DNA of 22,305 nt from an uncultured Oscillospiraceae bacterium (GTDB lineage: Bacteria; Bacillota; Clostridia; Oscillospirales; Oscillospiraceae), in NCBI GenBank assembly GCA_910587205.1, contig CAJULZ010000037.1, forward strand, positions 1 through 22,305, in the 5' to 3' direction. Below are positions 13,896 through 22,305 of the stretch, piece by piece. The notes beneath the pieces were generated by a model. That model was not told where the DNA came from. It saw only the letters and a program-made list of their open reading frames with translations, and searched no databases. The position numbers and the translations under genes were made by a program. How positions within the stretch are numbered: the first letter of the stretch is position 1; every line of letters starts with the position of its first letter.

Positions 13896-15101
13896 CTACC
13901 CGACGCCGATGAGGTCGAACCCGGACGCTGGGCCATCCGGCTTCCCGTCCGCCCGGTATTTCCCCGGTGTCACTCCCACCACCTTTTTGAACACACGCTG
14001 GAAATAGCTTTGGGAAGAATAGCCCAATACCCCGGCAATCTCCGCCGGGGATTTTTTTGTGACCTCCAGCAAACGCCGGGCCTCGTCCATTTTCACCGTG
14101 GTAACGTAGTGGTTAATTGTCATGCCTATCTCCTCCTGGACGCGTTTGCACAGGTAGGTACGGTTCATGCCCACAGCGCGGGAGAGATCCTGCGTGGTGA
14201 TGGCTCCGTCCAGGTGGAGCAAGATGTATTCCCGAACCGCACCGATCAGCGAGGACCCTCCCCCGCCGCATCGGATATCCGCCACCCGCCGGGCGAACTC
14301 CTCCAGCATCCGGGCGTTGAGCTGTACCAGCCCCGTATAGTCGTCCAAAAGTTCAGCCCGTTGGATGTAGCTGTCGCTGAGGGAGAACGCAGTTGCCTTA
14401 TCCAACCCGCCTCGGATGGCTGCCCGGGTAACCAGAGTGGCGGTGCAGATAACCAGGTTTTTTTCCTGCCGCAAGGCGTCGGCGGCCATGGTACCCGCCC
14501 GCCCCGCCACAGGAAGCTGAAAAAGTTTTTGAATCTCATCTACCCGGCCATGCTCCACATAGGAGAGCATAAGAGCTTCCAATTCATCGGTATTGTGGGC
14601 CGTACGGGGAAGCTGGCGCTCCGGGGCGTCGGGCAATGGCGCGGATACGTTCTCCGCGGTCAACAGGAGCCGGCCCACATCCATCTGCTCCCCATTCAGG
14701 AAATAGTTCACCGTGCATAGGATCTGGAGAAAATTCCGCATCGGATAGGAGGGTATGGCGGCAAAGTAATCCGCCAGCTCCCCTGCCCGCCCTACGCTTT
14801 CACCCATAGCCCGCAGAATCTTCACCGCCAGCGTCCGGTCTACCGGAGCTTGGGCCACCGGTCCCATGACCAGGGCGGCATTGTCCTTTGCCGAACGAAA
14901 CAGGCCGTAGTAGAGGAAGTTTTCATCCATGTAGTAGCTGACGTTCCCCGGATTTTGGAAGATGTTTGACTCCTCCATAATAGCCAGGTCGGGTTTGAAC
15001 CTGGTATGGTGATAAAGACGTTCAAACTTCCCGTCCGTGTAGAGCCTTACCGGTACCCCAGCCAGGGCAGCCAGGGACTGAGCCAGGTAATCGTAGTCCA
15101 T
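13896..15101 (-). CDS. AraC-family transcriptional regulator
   Basis: A 401-residue regulator. The C-terminal ~100 residues are a double helix-turn-helix AraC domain: ITTQDLSRAVGMNRTYLCKRVQEEIG is the first HTH, and SPAEIAGVLGYSSQSYFQRVFKKVVGVTPGKYR is the second, with the family's signature ending. The roughly 290 N-terminal residues form a long sensor region without recognisable transmembrane segments, so it probably senses a cytosolic ligand. GGAGGAA 5 nt before the ATG at 15099-15101 sets the start; the frame is open further upstream without better signals. It is transcribed divergently from the GPH symporter/GH78/GH3 genes, which it likely activates in response to an imported sugar. Target control is inferred from position. 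Confidence 0.92.
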   Translation of the reverse strand: MDYDYLAQSLAALAGVPVRLYTDGKFERLYHHTRFKPDLAIMEESNIFQNPGNVSYYMDENFLYYGLFRSAKDNAALVMGPVAQAPVDRTLAVKILRAMGESVGRAGELADYFAAIPSYPMRNFLQILCTVNYFLNGEQMDVGRLLLTAENVSAPLPDAPERQLPRTAHNTDELEALMLSYVEHGRVDEIQKLFQLPVAGRAGTMAADALRQEKNLVICTATLVTRAAIRGGLDKATAFSLSDSYIQRAELLDDYTGLVQLNARMLEEFARRVADIRCGGGGSSLIGAVREYILLHLDGAITTQDLSRAVGMNRTYLCKRVQEEIGMTINHYVTTVKMDEARRLLEVTKKSPAEIAGVLGYSSQSYFQRVFKKVVGVTPGKYRADGKPDGPASGFDLIGVG

Positions 15102-15170
15102 CTCGGTTCCTCCTGTTCTTTCCCCCGTCCCTGCGGGTCGGGAAAAGAAATTAACGCATCTTTTTTGCAA

Positions 15171-15226
15171 ATATTATCACAAAAGAGACAAAAATACAAG
15201 ACGAGACGCAATAGATCCTGTATGAT
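15171..15226. promoter_or_regulatory. Divergent promoter region, AraC gene versus rhamnoside operon
   Basis: Plus strand: -10 TATGAT (15221-15226) has no good -35 at the right distance (AAGACG at 15198-15203), as expected for an activator-dependent promoter. Minus strand: TTGTAT (15194-15199), 17 bp, TAATAT (15171-15176). The two -35 regions overlap. Two GAGAC repeats start at 15185 and 15203, 18 bp apart, in the position where an AraC dimer would bind. Suggestive only. Confidence 0.4.
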
Positions 15227-15276
15227 ATGAATAAGCAAACCGAAAAATCACCTGCGAATTTTGTGGGGAGGGACGA

Positions 15277-16734
15277 ATGATGACCAAAGAACGGCAAATT
15301 GGATTGAAGTTACCGCAATCTCATATCACTGGCGACCGGGTAACAGGAAGGGAAAAATGGCTGGGCTATCTGCTGGGCCCCGCCGGGGCCTTGCTTCTCA
15401 ACGCGGTGTTGGCCACCTACCTGAACGTCTACTACACCGACGTGCTGAAGCTGACTTCCGTGTGGGGCGGGATGTTCCTGGTGGTGTTCCCCATCGTCAG
15501 CAAAATCATCGACGCCGTTACCAACGTAGCAATGGGCTACATCATTGACCGCACCCACACGCCGGAGGGCAAGGCGCGGCCCTGGCTGCTGCTGTCCGCA
15601 CCCCTGATGGCAATCACCGGGGTGCTGCTGTTCACCATTCCCAACGCGGGTGAACCGGTGCAGGTCATCTGGGTTCTGGTGAGCTATAACCTGTTCTACT
15701 CCTTTGCGTACACCATTTTCAATATGAGCCACAACCTGATGGTGCCCCTGTCCACCCGAGACATCACCGCCCGGGGCGGGCTGTCCGTGTTCAACCAGAT
15801 CGCCACCGTGATGATGAGCGGCATCCTGGTGGCCCTGGTGTTCCCCATGGTGACCATGCCCATGGTGGGCGTGGACCAGGGTAAGTGGATCGGCCTCATG
15901 AGCGCCCTGTCCATCCTGGCCCTTCCGCTGACATTACTGGAATACTTCTTCACCAAGGAACGAGTCACCTTGGAAAATCAAGCTGCGGGCGAGGAGGTCT
16001 CCATTCCCTTTGCAAAGCAGCTCAAGGCCATTTTTACAGACAAATATATGCTGCTGATCTACGCCTACTTCTTGATCTACACAGCCGGAAGCTGCATCAA
16101 AAACATCAGCCTGGTGTACTTCTGCAACTACGTGCTGGGCTCCTACAACGATGGAATCACCCAAACCATGGTGTCCGCCATCGGCGGCATCCCCATGGGC
16201 ATCGGGATTTTTGCCGTCTGGCCCCTGGCCAAGCGGTTCGGCAAACGCAACGTCACCCTGGCGGGCTTTATTCTCTATGCCATCGGCGGCGCCATCTGCT
16301 GGATGTTCCCCCATAATATGGTAATGGTGCTGGTGGGGCAGTTCATCAAGAACACCGGCGGCCTGCCCTGCGCCTATGTGTTCATGGCCCTGTTCGCCGA
16401 TGTGCTGGATCATCTGGAGTGGAAAACCGGCTTCCGCAGCGACGGCATCGCTATGTCGGTGTATAACATCATCGCCGTGGCCATGGTGGGCGTCTGCACC
16501 GGCATCTTTAACGGCTGGCTTGCCGGGGCGGGTTACGTCGCCCCGGAAATGGTGAACGGCGTGACCGTAGCCGCCGCTCAGTCCGAGGCGGTGCAGAGCC
16601 TTATCACCTTCGGCTTCGTGGGGCTGGAGGTATTCACCGGCATCGCCCTAATCGTGCTGCTGGTATTTCTCAGCGTGGAGAAGGACATCGGCAAAAAACA
16701 GGGGGAGATCAAGGCGAGGAGGGAACATAAATGA
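15277..16734 (+). CDS. GPH-family glycoside:cation symporter
   Basis: A 485-residue major-facilitator protein of the glycoside-pentoside-hexuronide:cation symporter family (MelB/XynB-type), about 12 hydrophobic helices. Family marks are GPAGALLLNAVLATYLNVYYTDVL, SKIIDAVTNVAMGYIIDRTHTPEGKARPWLL (the D-x2-TN and DRT...GKxRPW motifs, about 70-105) and KNTGGLPCAYVFMALFADVLDH. GGGGAGGGA (15265-15273) precedes tandem ATGs at 15277 and 15280; either could be used, the second with better spacing. It is first gene of the rhamnoside operon, with an ATGA overlap to the GH78 gene. It likely imports a rhamnosyl oligosaccharide or glycoside; substrate inferred from neighbours. Confidence 0.9.
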   Translation: MMTKERQIGLKLPQSHITGDRVTGREKWLGYLLGPAGALLLNAVLATYLNVYYTDVLKLTSVWGGMFLVVFPIVSKIIDAVTNVAMGYIIDRTHTPEGKARPWLLLSAPLMAITGVLLFTIPNAGEPVQVIWVLVSYNLFYSFAYTIFNMSHNLMVPLSTRDITARGGLSVFNQIATVMMSGILVALVFPMVTMPMVGVDQGKWIGLMSALSILALPLTLLEYFFTKERVTLENQAAGEEVSIPFAKQLKAIFTDKYMLLIYAYFLIYTAGSCIKNISLVYFCNYVLGSYNDGITQTMVSAIGGIPMGIGIFAVWPLAKRFGKRNVTLAGFILYAIGGAICWMFPHNMVMVLVGQFIKNTGGLPCAYVFMALFADVLDHLEWKTGFRSDGIAMSVYNIIAVAMVGVCTGIFNGWLAGAGYVAPEMVNGVTVAAAQSEAVQSLITFGFVGLEVFTGIALIVLLVFLSVEKDIGKKQGEIKARREHK

Positions 16735-19292
16735 ACGCCATCCGACTAAAAACGGAATACTTGTTTGACCCCATGGGCATCGACATCGACCGCCCCCGGC
16801 TGTTCTGGAACTGCTCAGACGGCGTCACCCAGACCGCCTGGCAGATCGTCGCTATGGACGATAGCGGTTCCATCCTCTGGGACAGTGGAAAAGTGGAGAG
16901 CTCCTCCATGCGGGCCTCCTGGAGCGGCGAGCCCATCCCCGCCCGCGCCGCCGTCACCTGGCGGGTGCGGCTGTGGGACGAGACGGGCGAACCCGGCGGC
17001 TGGGCCGAGGCCCGGCTTGAGACCGGCCTGCCCAAGAACAAACCCTGGGCGGCCCGGTGGATCGCCGGGGACTACGCCGTGGATAAAAAACGCCGCTATC
17101 CCGTGGACTGCTTCCGCAAAATTTTCCACGTCCCTGCCGTAAAAAAAGCCCGACTCTACATCACCGCCTGCGGGCTGTACGAGGCCCGGCTGAACGGGGC
17201 GCGGGTGGGGGAGTTTGTCCTGGCCCCCGGCCACACTGATTACCGCAAGCGGGTACAGTACCAGACCTATGACGTGACCAGCCTATTGAAAACGGGCAAA
17301 AACACCCTCACCGTCCAGTTGGCGGACGGCTGGTATCGGGGCGCCTGCGGGGCCTGGGGACTGCGGAATCAGTACGGGGTACAGACAAAGCTGCTGGCCC
17401 AATTAGAGCTCACCGGGCAGGACGGGAAAATCACTGCCGTCTGTACCGATGGAACCTGGGAATGGAGCAATGACGGCCCCATCCGCTTTGCCGACAACCA
17501 GGACGGGGAAATCGTGAATGCCCAGATGGCCCCGTCCTACAGCGGCAGGGCGCGGGTGGTGAGCCATCCCGTGATTCCCTCCGCCTCCAACAACGTATCC
17601 GTCACCGAGCACGAGACCTTTCAGCCCACGCTCATCACCACCCCAAGCGGCAAGGCGGTGCTGGACTTCGGACAGAACATCGCCGGGTATCTGGCCTTCT
17701 CCCTGGACGCCAAGGCGGGGCAGAAGCTGTGCCTGCGCTTCGGGGAGCTACTGGACGCCGACGGCGAGTTCACCCAGAAGAACATCCAGTGCGCCAACAA
17801 GAAAAAGACCACCCCCCTTCAGCAGGTGGAGTACACCTGCAAGGGCGGGCGGAACGACTACAAGACCACCTTCGCTATCTTTGGCTTCCAGTACGTGCTG
17901 GTGGAGGCCGATGTGGCTTTCCATCCCGAGGACTTTACCGCTGTCGCGGTCTACTCCGACCTGGAGCGCACCGGGTGGTTCGACAGCTCCAACGAACTGC
18001 TGAACAAGCTCTTTGACTGCACCCTCTGGAGCGCCAAGAACAACCACGCCGACCTGCCCACCGACTGCCCCACCCGGGAGCGCCACGGCTGGACGGGGGA
18101 CGCCCAGATCTTCTGCCCCACCGCCAGCTATCTGTTCGATTACGCCGCCTTCGCCCGGAAATACCAGCGGGATTTGACCGACGCCCAGCACAAAAACGGC
18201 TGCTTCACCCAAATCGCCCCGGTGGGCGGGGTGGATTTATACATGAACACCATGGACGGCTCCCCCGGCTGGTCGGACGCGGGGGTATTTATCCCCTACG
18301 AGATGTTCAAGCGGTACGGCGACCGGGCCGTTTTGGAAGAGAACTACGAGGCCATGCGCCGCTTTGCCCGCTACAAAACCGGCACCCTGGGCAAGTGGTA
18401 TCCCACCGCCCTGCCCACAGGCATTGAGGGGAACCACCGCAAATCCATCTCCAACTATGGCCAGTCCTACGGCGAATGGGCGGAGCCGGTGGACGTAAAG
18501 GCATTCCAGATTTCCGACTTTATCGCCCCCCATCCTGAGGAGACCACCGCCTATATTGCCCTGCTCATGGACCGCATGGCGGAAATCGCCCGTGTGCTGG
18601 ATAAACCCGCCGACACAGAGGCGTACTTCGCCGTGGCCGCCCAAGTCCGGGCGGGCTATCAGGCGCTGGCGCGCACCCGGAAGCACGACCTGGACACCGA
18701 CCGGCAGGCCAAGCTAGTGCGGCCCCTGTACATGAAGCTGCTGGACAAAACCCAGACCGCCTACGCCATGCTGCGGCTGATAAAGGCGCTGGATAACTAC
18801 AAATGGCGGCTGGGCACCGGCTTCCTCTCCACACCGCTGATCCTCTATGTCCTGGCGGACATGGACATTGAGTACGCTTACCGCCTGCTGGAGAACGAGG
18901 AGATCCCCGGCTGGCTGTCCATGCCAAAGCACGGGGCCACCACCATCTGGGAGAGCTGGGAAGGTCCCCGCGCCCAGGGCGGCGTGGCGTCCCTGAACCA
19001 CTACTCCAAGGGCGCGGTGCTCCAGTGGGTGTTCGACACCATGTGCGGCATCCAGATAGCGGGAGAAAACCGCTTCACCATCGTCCCCCGGCCCGGCGGA
19101 CGCTTCACCCATGCGGGCGCGAAATATGTCAGCGTCTACGGCGAAGTAAAAAGCGCCTGGCGGAAAACGGACGGGGGCGCCGAGTTTACCGTCACTGTCC
19201 CGGCCAACTGCACGGCGCTGGTTCGTCTGCCCGACGGCACCGAGCGAGAGCAGGGCGCGGGAACCCAGACCTATTTGACTTCGGAGGGCTAA
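16731..19292 (+). CDS. Alpha-L-rhamnosidase, GH78
   Basis: An 853-residue inverting glycosidase releasing terminal alpha-L-rhamnose from plant glycosides, polysaccharides or flavonoid rutinosides. Domain order fits GH78: N-terminal Ig-like segment (about 5-100), a jelly-roll carbohydrate-recognition domain (about 125-275; FRKIFHVP...ARLNGARVGEFVLAPGHTDY), a second beta domain with LDFGQNIAGY, the (alpha/alpha)6 catalytic barrel (about 420-780) and a C-terminal beta domain. Active-site signatures are D445CPTRE450RHGWTGD457 and E741 in TIWESW, plausible acid and base positions. No signal peptide, so it acts in the cytosol on imported substrate. GAGGAGGGA precedes the ATG, which overlaps the symporter stop. 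Confidence 0.95.
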   Translation: MNAIRLKTEYLFDPMGIDIDRPRLFWNCSDGVTQTAWQIVAMDDSGSILWDSGKVESSSMRASWSGEPIPARAAVTWRVRLWDETGEPGGWAEARLETGLPKNKPWAARWIAGDYAVDKKRRYPVDCFRKIFHVPAVKKARLYITACGLYEARLNGARVGEFVLAPGHTDYRKRVQYQTYDVTSLLKTGKNTLTVQLADGWYRGACGAWGLRNQYGVQTKLLAQLELTGQDGKITAVCTDGTWEWSNDGPIRFADNQDGEIVNAQMAPSYSGRARVVSHPVIPSASNNVSVTEHETFQPTLITTPSGKAVLDFGQNIAGYLAFSLDAKAGQKLCLRFGELLDADGEFTQKNIQCANKKKTTPLQQVEYTCKGGRNDYKTTFAIFGFQYVLVEADVAFHPEDFTAVAVYSDLERTGWFDSSNELLNKLFDCTLWSAKNNHADLPTDCPTRERHGWTGDAQIFCPTASYLFDYAAFARKYQRDLTDAQHKNGCFTQIAPVGGVDLYMNTMDGSPGWSDAGVFIPYEMFKRYGDRAVLEENYEAMRRFARYKTGTLGKWYPTALPTGIEGNHRKSISNYGQSYGEWAEPVDVKAFQISDFIAPHPEETTAYIALLMDRMAEIARVLDKPADTEAYFAVAAQVRAGYQALARTRKHDLDTDRQAKLVRPLYMKLLDKTQTAYAMLRLIKALDNYKWRLGTGFLSTPLILYVLADMDIEYAYRLLENEEIPGWLSMPKHGATTIWESWEGPRAQGGVASLNHYSKGAVLQWVFDTMCGIQIAGENRFTIVPRPGGRFTHAGAKYVSVYGEVKSAWRKTDGGAEFTVTVPANCTALVRLPDGTEREQGAGTQTYLTSEG

Positions 19293-19294
19293 TC

Positions 19295-19894
19295 ATGAGC
19301 TTCATGCACAGCATGGTGTTCTATTTCTGTAAAAAGGGGAAGCGGCGCTATTCCCCGGATGAGCCCCAGGACTACCCTGCCAAGCGTACCGCCGAGGTGC
19401 GGCAAAACCGCTTTGTCCGCATACCCAAACAGGTCCGGATCATCGAAACCGTCCTGGGCGGCGTCCCCGCGGAGCTGCTGCGCCACCCCAAGAACCCCAC
19501 AGACCGCATCGCCCTCTATCTTCACGGCGGCTTCGTGGTTGGCAGCGTTAAAACCCGGCGGATGTTCACCGGCTACATCGCGAGTAAGCTGGGCTATAAC
19601 GCAGCCGCCCCCTACTACGGCAACTTTACCGGCTGCCCGCCCATCTGCCTGTGGGCGTCGGAGTCTGAAGCGCTGCGGGATGACAGCCTCATCCTCTTCG
19701 AGAAACTGAAACAGGCCGGGCACCCCTGTAAGCTGTATCTGCGGGACGGGATGGTGCACACTTGGCTCGTCATCCCCTGCATCCCGGAAGCACGGCGGGA
19801 TCTGAAAACGGTGAAGTCCTGCCTGGATGCCGCCATAGACGGCACGCTCTGCGGAGAACCAACCGCCATCCATTTGGAGGATCATCATGGATAA
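19295..19894 (+). pseudogene. Alpha/beta hydrolase (HSL-type esterase) with an internal deletion
   Basis: A 199-residue in-frame product that joins both ends of a hormone-sensitive-lipase-like esterase without its middle. The N-terminal part runs to YLHGGFVVGSVKTRR (oxyanion-hole HGG, one Gly short of the usual HGGG) and SKLGYNA. The next residues, APYYGNFTGCPPICLWASES, belong to the C-terminal third, followed by LRDDSLILFEKLKQAG and the catalytic-His motif DGMVHTWLV. The roughly 110-130 residues that normally carry the GxSxG nucleophile and the DYRLAPE segment are missing, with the junction near 19600-19610. It sits 2 nt after the GH78 stop, and its own stop overlaps the GH3 start by 8 bp. 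Hydrolase activity is not expected. The original role may have been deacylation of plant glycosides. Confidence 0.8.
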
Positions 19895-22223
19895 GATTGA
19901 ACTGATATTACAGCAAATGACCTTGGAGGACAAGATCGCCCTGTGCTCCGGCGAGAACTTCTGGGAGACCAAGTCATATGAGAAATACGGCATCCCGTCC
20001 ATCCATCTGAGCGACGGCCCCAACGGCCTGCGCAAGCAGGAGCGGGGGAGCGGCGCAGATATGCTGGGAGTAAACGAATCCCGGCCCGCCACTTGTTTCC
20101 CGTCCGCCGTCACCACCGCCGCCAGCTGGGATCCGGTGACGCTTGAGCAGGTGGGGCAAGCCATCGGCGAGGAGGCAAAGGAACAGCACGTGGGAGTGGT
20201 GCTGGGTCCCAGCCTGAACCTGAAGCGCAACCCCCTGTGCGGGCGGAATTTTGAGTATTTCAGCGAAGATCCTCATCTGGCGGGCAAGCTGGCGGCGGGG
20301 TTTATCCGGGGAATCGAGAGCCAGGGGGTGGGTTCCAGCCTCAAGCACTTCGCCGCCAATTCTCAGGAGTTCTCCCGCTTCAATTCGGACAGCGTAATGG
20401 ATCAGCGCACCCTGCGGGAACTGTACCTCGCCGCCTTTGAGATCGCTGCAAAAGAGGGAAAACCGGCCACCGTCATGTGCGCCTACCCCAAGCTGAACGG
20501 CGTCCACTGCTCCGACCACAAGGAACTGCTCACCGATATTTTACGGGATGAATGGGGCTTTGACGGGATGGTTGTCACCGACTGGGGGGCCATGAACGAC
20601 CGGATCGAGGGCTTCCGGGCGGGGTGCGACCTGAATATGCCCGGGGGCAGCGCCTACATGGAGAAAGAGGTTTTAGCGGCGGTGAAGGCGGGCACACTGT
20701 CGGAATCCGCCATTGATGACAGCGCCCGCCGGGTGCTGAAGTTGGTGTTCCGGGCAATTGAGACTTTGAAGGAAAAAGCGGCGTGCGATTACGACGCCCA
20801 CCACACCCTGGCCGCCCGCGCTGCCGAACAGGGGGCGGTGCTGCTGAAAAACGAGGGGGGCATCCTGCCGCTGCGGGAGGGTCAAAAGGCAGCCCTCATC
20901 GGCCACATGGCAAAGGAACTGCGCTTCCAGGGGGCGGGCTCCAGTCACATCAACCCCACCCGAATCATCAACCCCGTGGATGCCATGCCTGGTCTGCCCT
21001 TCACCTCCGGCTGTGACGCCCGCGGGGACACCACCGACGCGCTCATCGCGGAAGCCGTGGCCCTGGCAAAGGGCATGGAGGTGCCGGTGGTGTTCGCCGG
21101 TCTGCCGGGGCAGTACGAGTCCGAGGGCTTTGACCGCGCCGACATGAAAATGCCGGAGGGCCACCTGCGGCTCATTGAGGCAGTAGCCAGCGTCAACCCC
21201 AGCACGGTGGTGGTGCTTCTGTGCGGCGCGCCCGTGGAGTGCCCCTGGGCGGACAAAGTGAAAGCAATCCTTTACATGGGGCTGCCCGGTCAGGCAGGCG
21301 GTGAGGCCATTGCCAACCTGCTCTATGGCAGGGCCAACCCCTCCGGCAAGCTGGCAGAGAGCTGGCCCCTGCGCTATGAAGACTGCCCCTCCGCGCCGTA
21401 CTATGGTAAAACAAAAGACGCCCTGTACCTGGAAGGCGTCTACGTGGGCTACCGTTATTACGACAAAGCGCAAAAGGCGGTGCGCTGGCCCTTCGGATAC
21501 GGGCTGAGCTACACCACCTTTGGCTATGACCATTTGCGGACCGAGGGCCGCACGGTATCCGTCACCGTAACCAACACGGGGAATGCGGCCGGAGCCGAGG
21601 TGGTCCAGCTCTACGTCCGCCCGCCCCAGGACGGCGTCCACCGCCCGGTGCGGGAGCTGAAGGGTTTTCGAAAGGTGTTCCTCCAGCCGGGAGAAGCCCA
21701 GACTGTCACCTTTGCGCTGGACAACCGGGCCTTTTCCATTTGGCAGAACGGCTGGGACGTCCTTGCCGGGAGCTATGGCGTGGAAGCCGGCGGGCTGACC
21801 GCCCAGATCCGGGTAGACGGCGAGACCCTGCCCATCCCGGAGTGGCAGGCGGGGAGTTGGTACGAGGCGTGCCGGGGCACGCCCACTCAGACGGGCTGGG
21901 CGTCCATGTTGGGCCGGAACTATGCCCCCACCCTATTGAAAAAGGGCCGGTTCACCATGGACAACACCGTAGCGGAGATGAAGAAGCACTCCCTTATCAT
22001 GAAGATTATGTACAAGGCTGTAGAGGGCGCCATCGCCAAGGGGTTCGGGGGTAAAGCGGACTATGAGAACCCAGAGTTCCGGATGCTGATGGAATCCAGC
22101 GCCGGCAGCCCCCTGCGCAGTATGCAGATCTCCGGCGGCATGAAGGGCGGGCTGATGCAGGGACTTCTGGACATGGCAAACGGGCACTTCCTCCAGGGAC
22201 TCGGCAAAATGCTGCGGGGATGA
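19887..22223 (+). CDS. Beta-glucosidase-like glycoside hydrolase, GH3
   Basis: A 778-residue retaining glycosidase. Domains: (beta/alpha)8 GH3 N-domain (about 1-290) with IPSIHLSDGPNGLR, GRNFEYFSEDP, the KHFA loop and the nucleophile D232 in MVVTDWGA; the alpha/beta C-domain (about 315-530), with E413 in YESEGFDR as likely acid/base; a fibronectin-III-like domain (about 560-650; VTVTNTGNAAGAEVVQLYV); and a roughly 100-residue C-terminal helical extension rich in Met and Gly. No signal peptide, so cytosolic. TTGGAGG lies 6 nt before the ATG. It is the last gene seen in the rhamnoside operon and could remove the beta-linked glucose left after rhamnose release, as for rutinosides; linkage specificity cannot be read from sequence. 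Confidence 0.94.
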   Translation: MDKIELILQQMTLEDKIALCSGENFWETKSYEKYGIPSIHLSDGPNGLRKQERGSGADMLGVNESRPATCFPSAVTTAASWDPVTLEQVGQAIGEEAKEQHVGVVLGPSLNLKRNPLCGRNFEYFSEDPHLAGKLAAGFIRGIESQGVGSSLKHFAANSQEFSRFNSDSVMDQRTLRELYLAAFEIAAKEGKPATVMCAYPKLNGVHCSDHKELLTDILRDEWGFDGMVVTDWGAMNDRIEGFRAGCDLNMPGGSAYMEKEVLAAVKAGTLSESAIDDSARRVLKLVFRAIETLKEKAACDYDAHHTLAARAAEQGAVLLKNEGGILPLREGQKAALIGHMAKELRFQGAGSSHINPTRIINPVDAMPGLPFTSGCDARGDTTDALIAEAVALAKGMEVPVVFAGLPGQYESEGFDRADMKMPEGHLRLIEAVASVNPSTVVVLLCGAPVECPWADKVKAILYMGLPGQAGGEAIANLLYGRANPSGKLAESWPLRYEDCPSAPYYGKTKDALYLEGVYVGYRYYDKAQKAVRWPFGYGLSYTTFGYDHLRTEGRTVSVTVTNTGNAAGAEVVQLYVRPPQDGVHRPVRELKGFRKVFLQPGEAQTVTFALDNRAFSIWQNGWDVLAGSYGVEAGGLTAQIRVDGETLPIPEWQAGSWYEACRGTPTQTGWASMLGRNYAPTLLKKGRFTMDNTVAEMKKHSLIMKIMYKAVEGAIAKGFGGKADYENPEFRMLMESSAGSPLRSMQISGGMKGGLMQGLLDMANGHFLQGLGKMLRG

Positions 22224-22305
22224 CAAGATTAGGCGCTGTTTGAAAATTGGAAATATGCCCAGGGGGAAGCAATTTTTTCGCCGGACGAAGCCAGTTTGAC
22301 GCAGG
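22224..22305. other. Non-coding right edge
   Basis: 82 bp after the GH3 stop. No ORF, promoter or clean terminator is seen. A short T run occurs in GCAATTTTTTCGCC without a clear preceding stem. It may be the beginning of another element that continues past the window. Confidence 0.4.

Noticed and set aside
20673..21641. 322-codon minus-strand ORF opposite the GH3 gene
   Set aside because: Antisense frame within a catalytic gene; no recognisable protein features.
1..22305. CRISPR array, prophage, toxin-antitoxin pair or insertion sequence
   Set aside because: No regularly spaced repeats, transposase, integrase or phage structural genes were seen on either strand. The sdpRI-like pair lacks a recognisable SdpC toxin gene.

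Overview
The window is a 22.3 kb high-GC stretch of a Gram-positive, Clostridia-type chromosome. It has strong AAGGAGG-like ribosome binding sites, sigma-A promoters with 17 bp spacers, a tetrahydrofolate (THF) riboswitch on folT, a split cobalamin-dependent methionine synthase, and AGCS and GPH transporters. Together these suggest a gut Oscillospiraceae/Flavonifractor-like organism. That placement is inference from gene content; there is no marker such as 16S rRNA here.

Layout. 1-961 (minus) is the 5' half of typA with its own promoter. 1165-1341 (plus) is a self-contained tRNA-Arg(CCT) unit with promoter and terminator. 1540-2052 is a zinc-ribbon protein of unknown function. 2125-9990 is a methionine locus: metY (minus) and a five-gene plus-strand operon (metA, MetH reactivation-domain protein, metH core, Hcy-methyltransferase/MTHFR fusion, hexapeptide acyltransferase) diverge from back-to-back promoters. 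10012-12194 (minus) holds an AGCS amino-acid:sodium symporter and the folate ECF S component folT. folT is preceded by a THF riboswitch, and the AGCS start lies inside a branched inverted-repeat element. 12442-13847 is an sdpR/sdpI-like autoregulated pair plus a DUF3784-like small membrane protein. 13896-22223 is a rhamnoside utilisation locus: a divergent AraC regulator (minus), then GPH symporter, GH78 alpha-L-rhamnosidase, an internally deleted esterase remnant and GH3 beta-glucosidase.

How the genes work together. MetA carries Glu111, which marks acetyl-CoA use. It makes O-acetylhomoserine, which MetY sulfhydrylates to homocysteine. The MTHFR fusion supplies 5-methyl-THF, and MetH methylates homocysteine using cobalamin. 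The reactivation domain missing from MetH is encoded immediately upstream. FolT, about 2.2 kb from the end of that operon, imports the folate this pathway needs and is under THF control. In the sugar locus, the transporter and two glycosidases without signal peptides imply import of intact rhamnosylated glycosides and their cleavage in the cytoplasm.

Most notable for follow-up: the branched palindrome that traps the SD and start codon of the AGCS gene (11404-11495), the THF riboswitch with a 10 bp SD-sequestering helix (12204-12380), the paired ATTTCA-N8-TGAAAT operators flanking the sdpR promoter, the apparent loss of the sdpR stop codon, and the esterase that has lost its nucleophile-bearing core.
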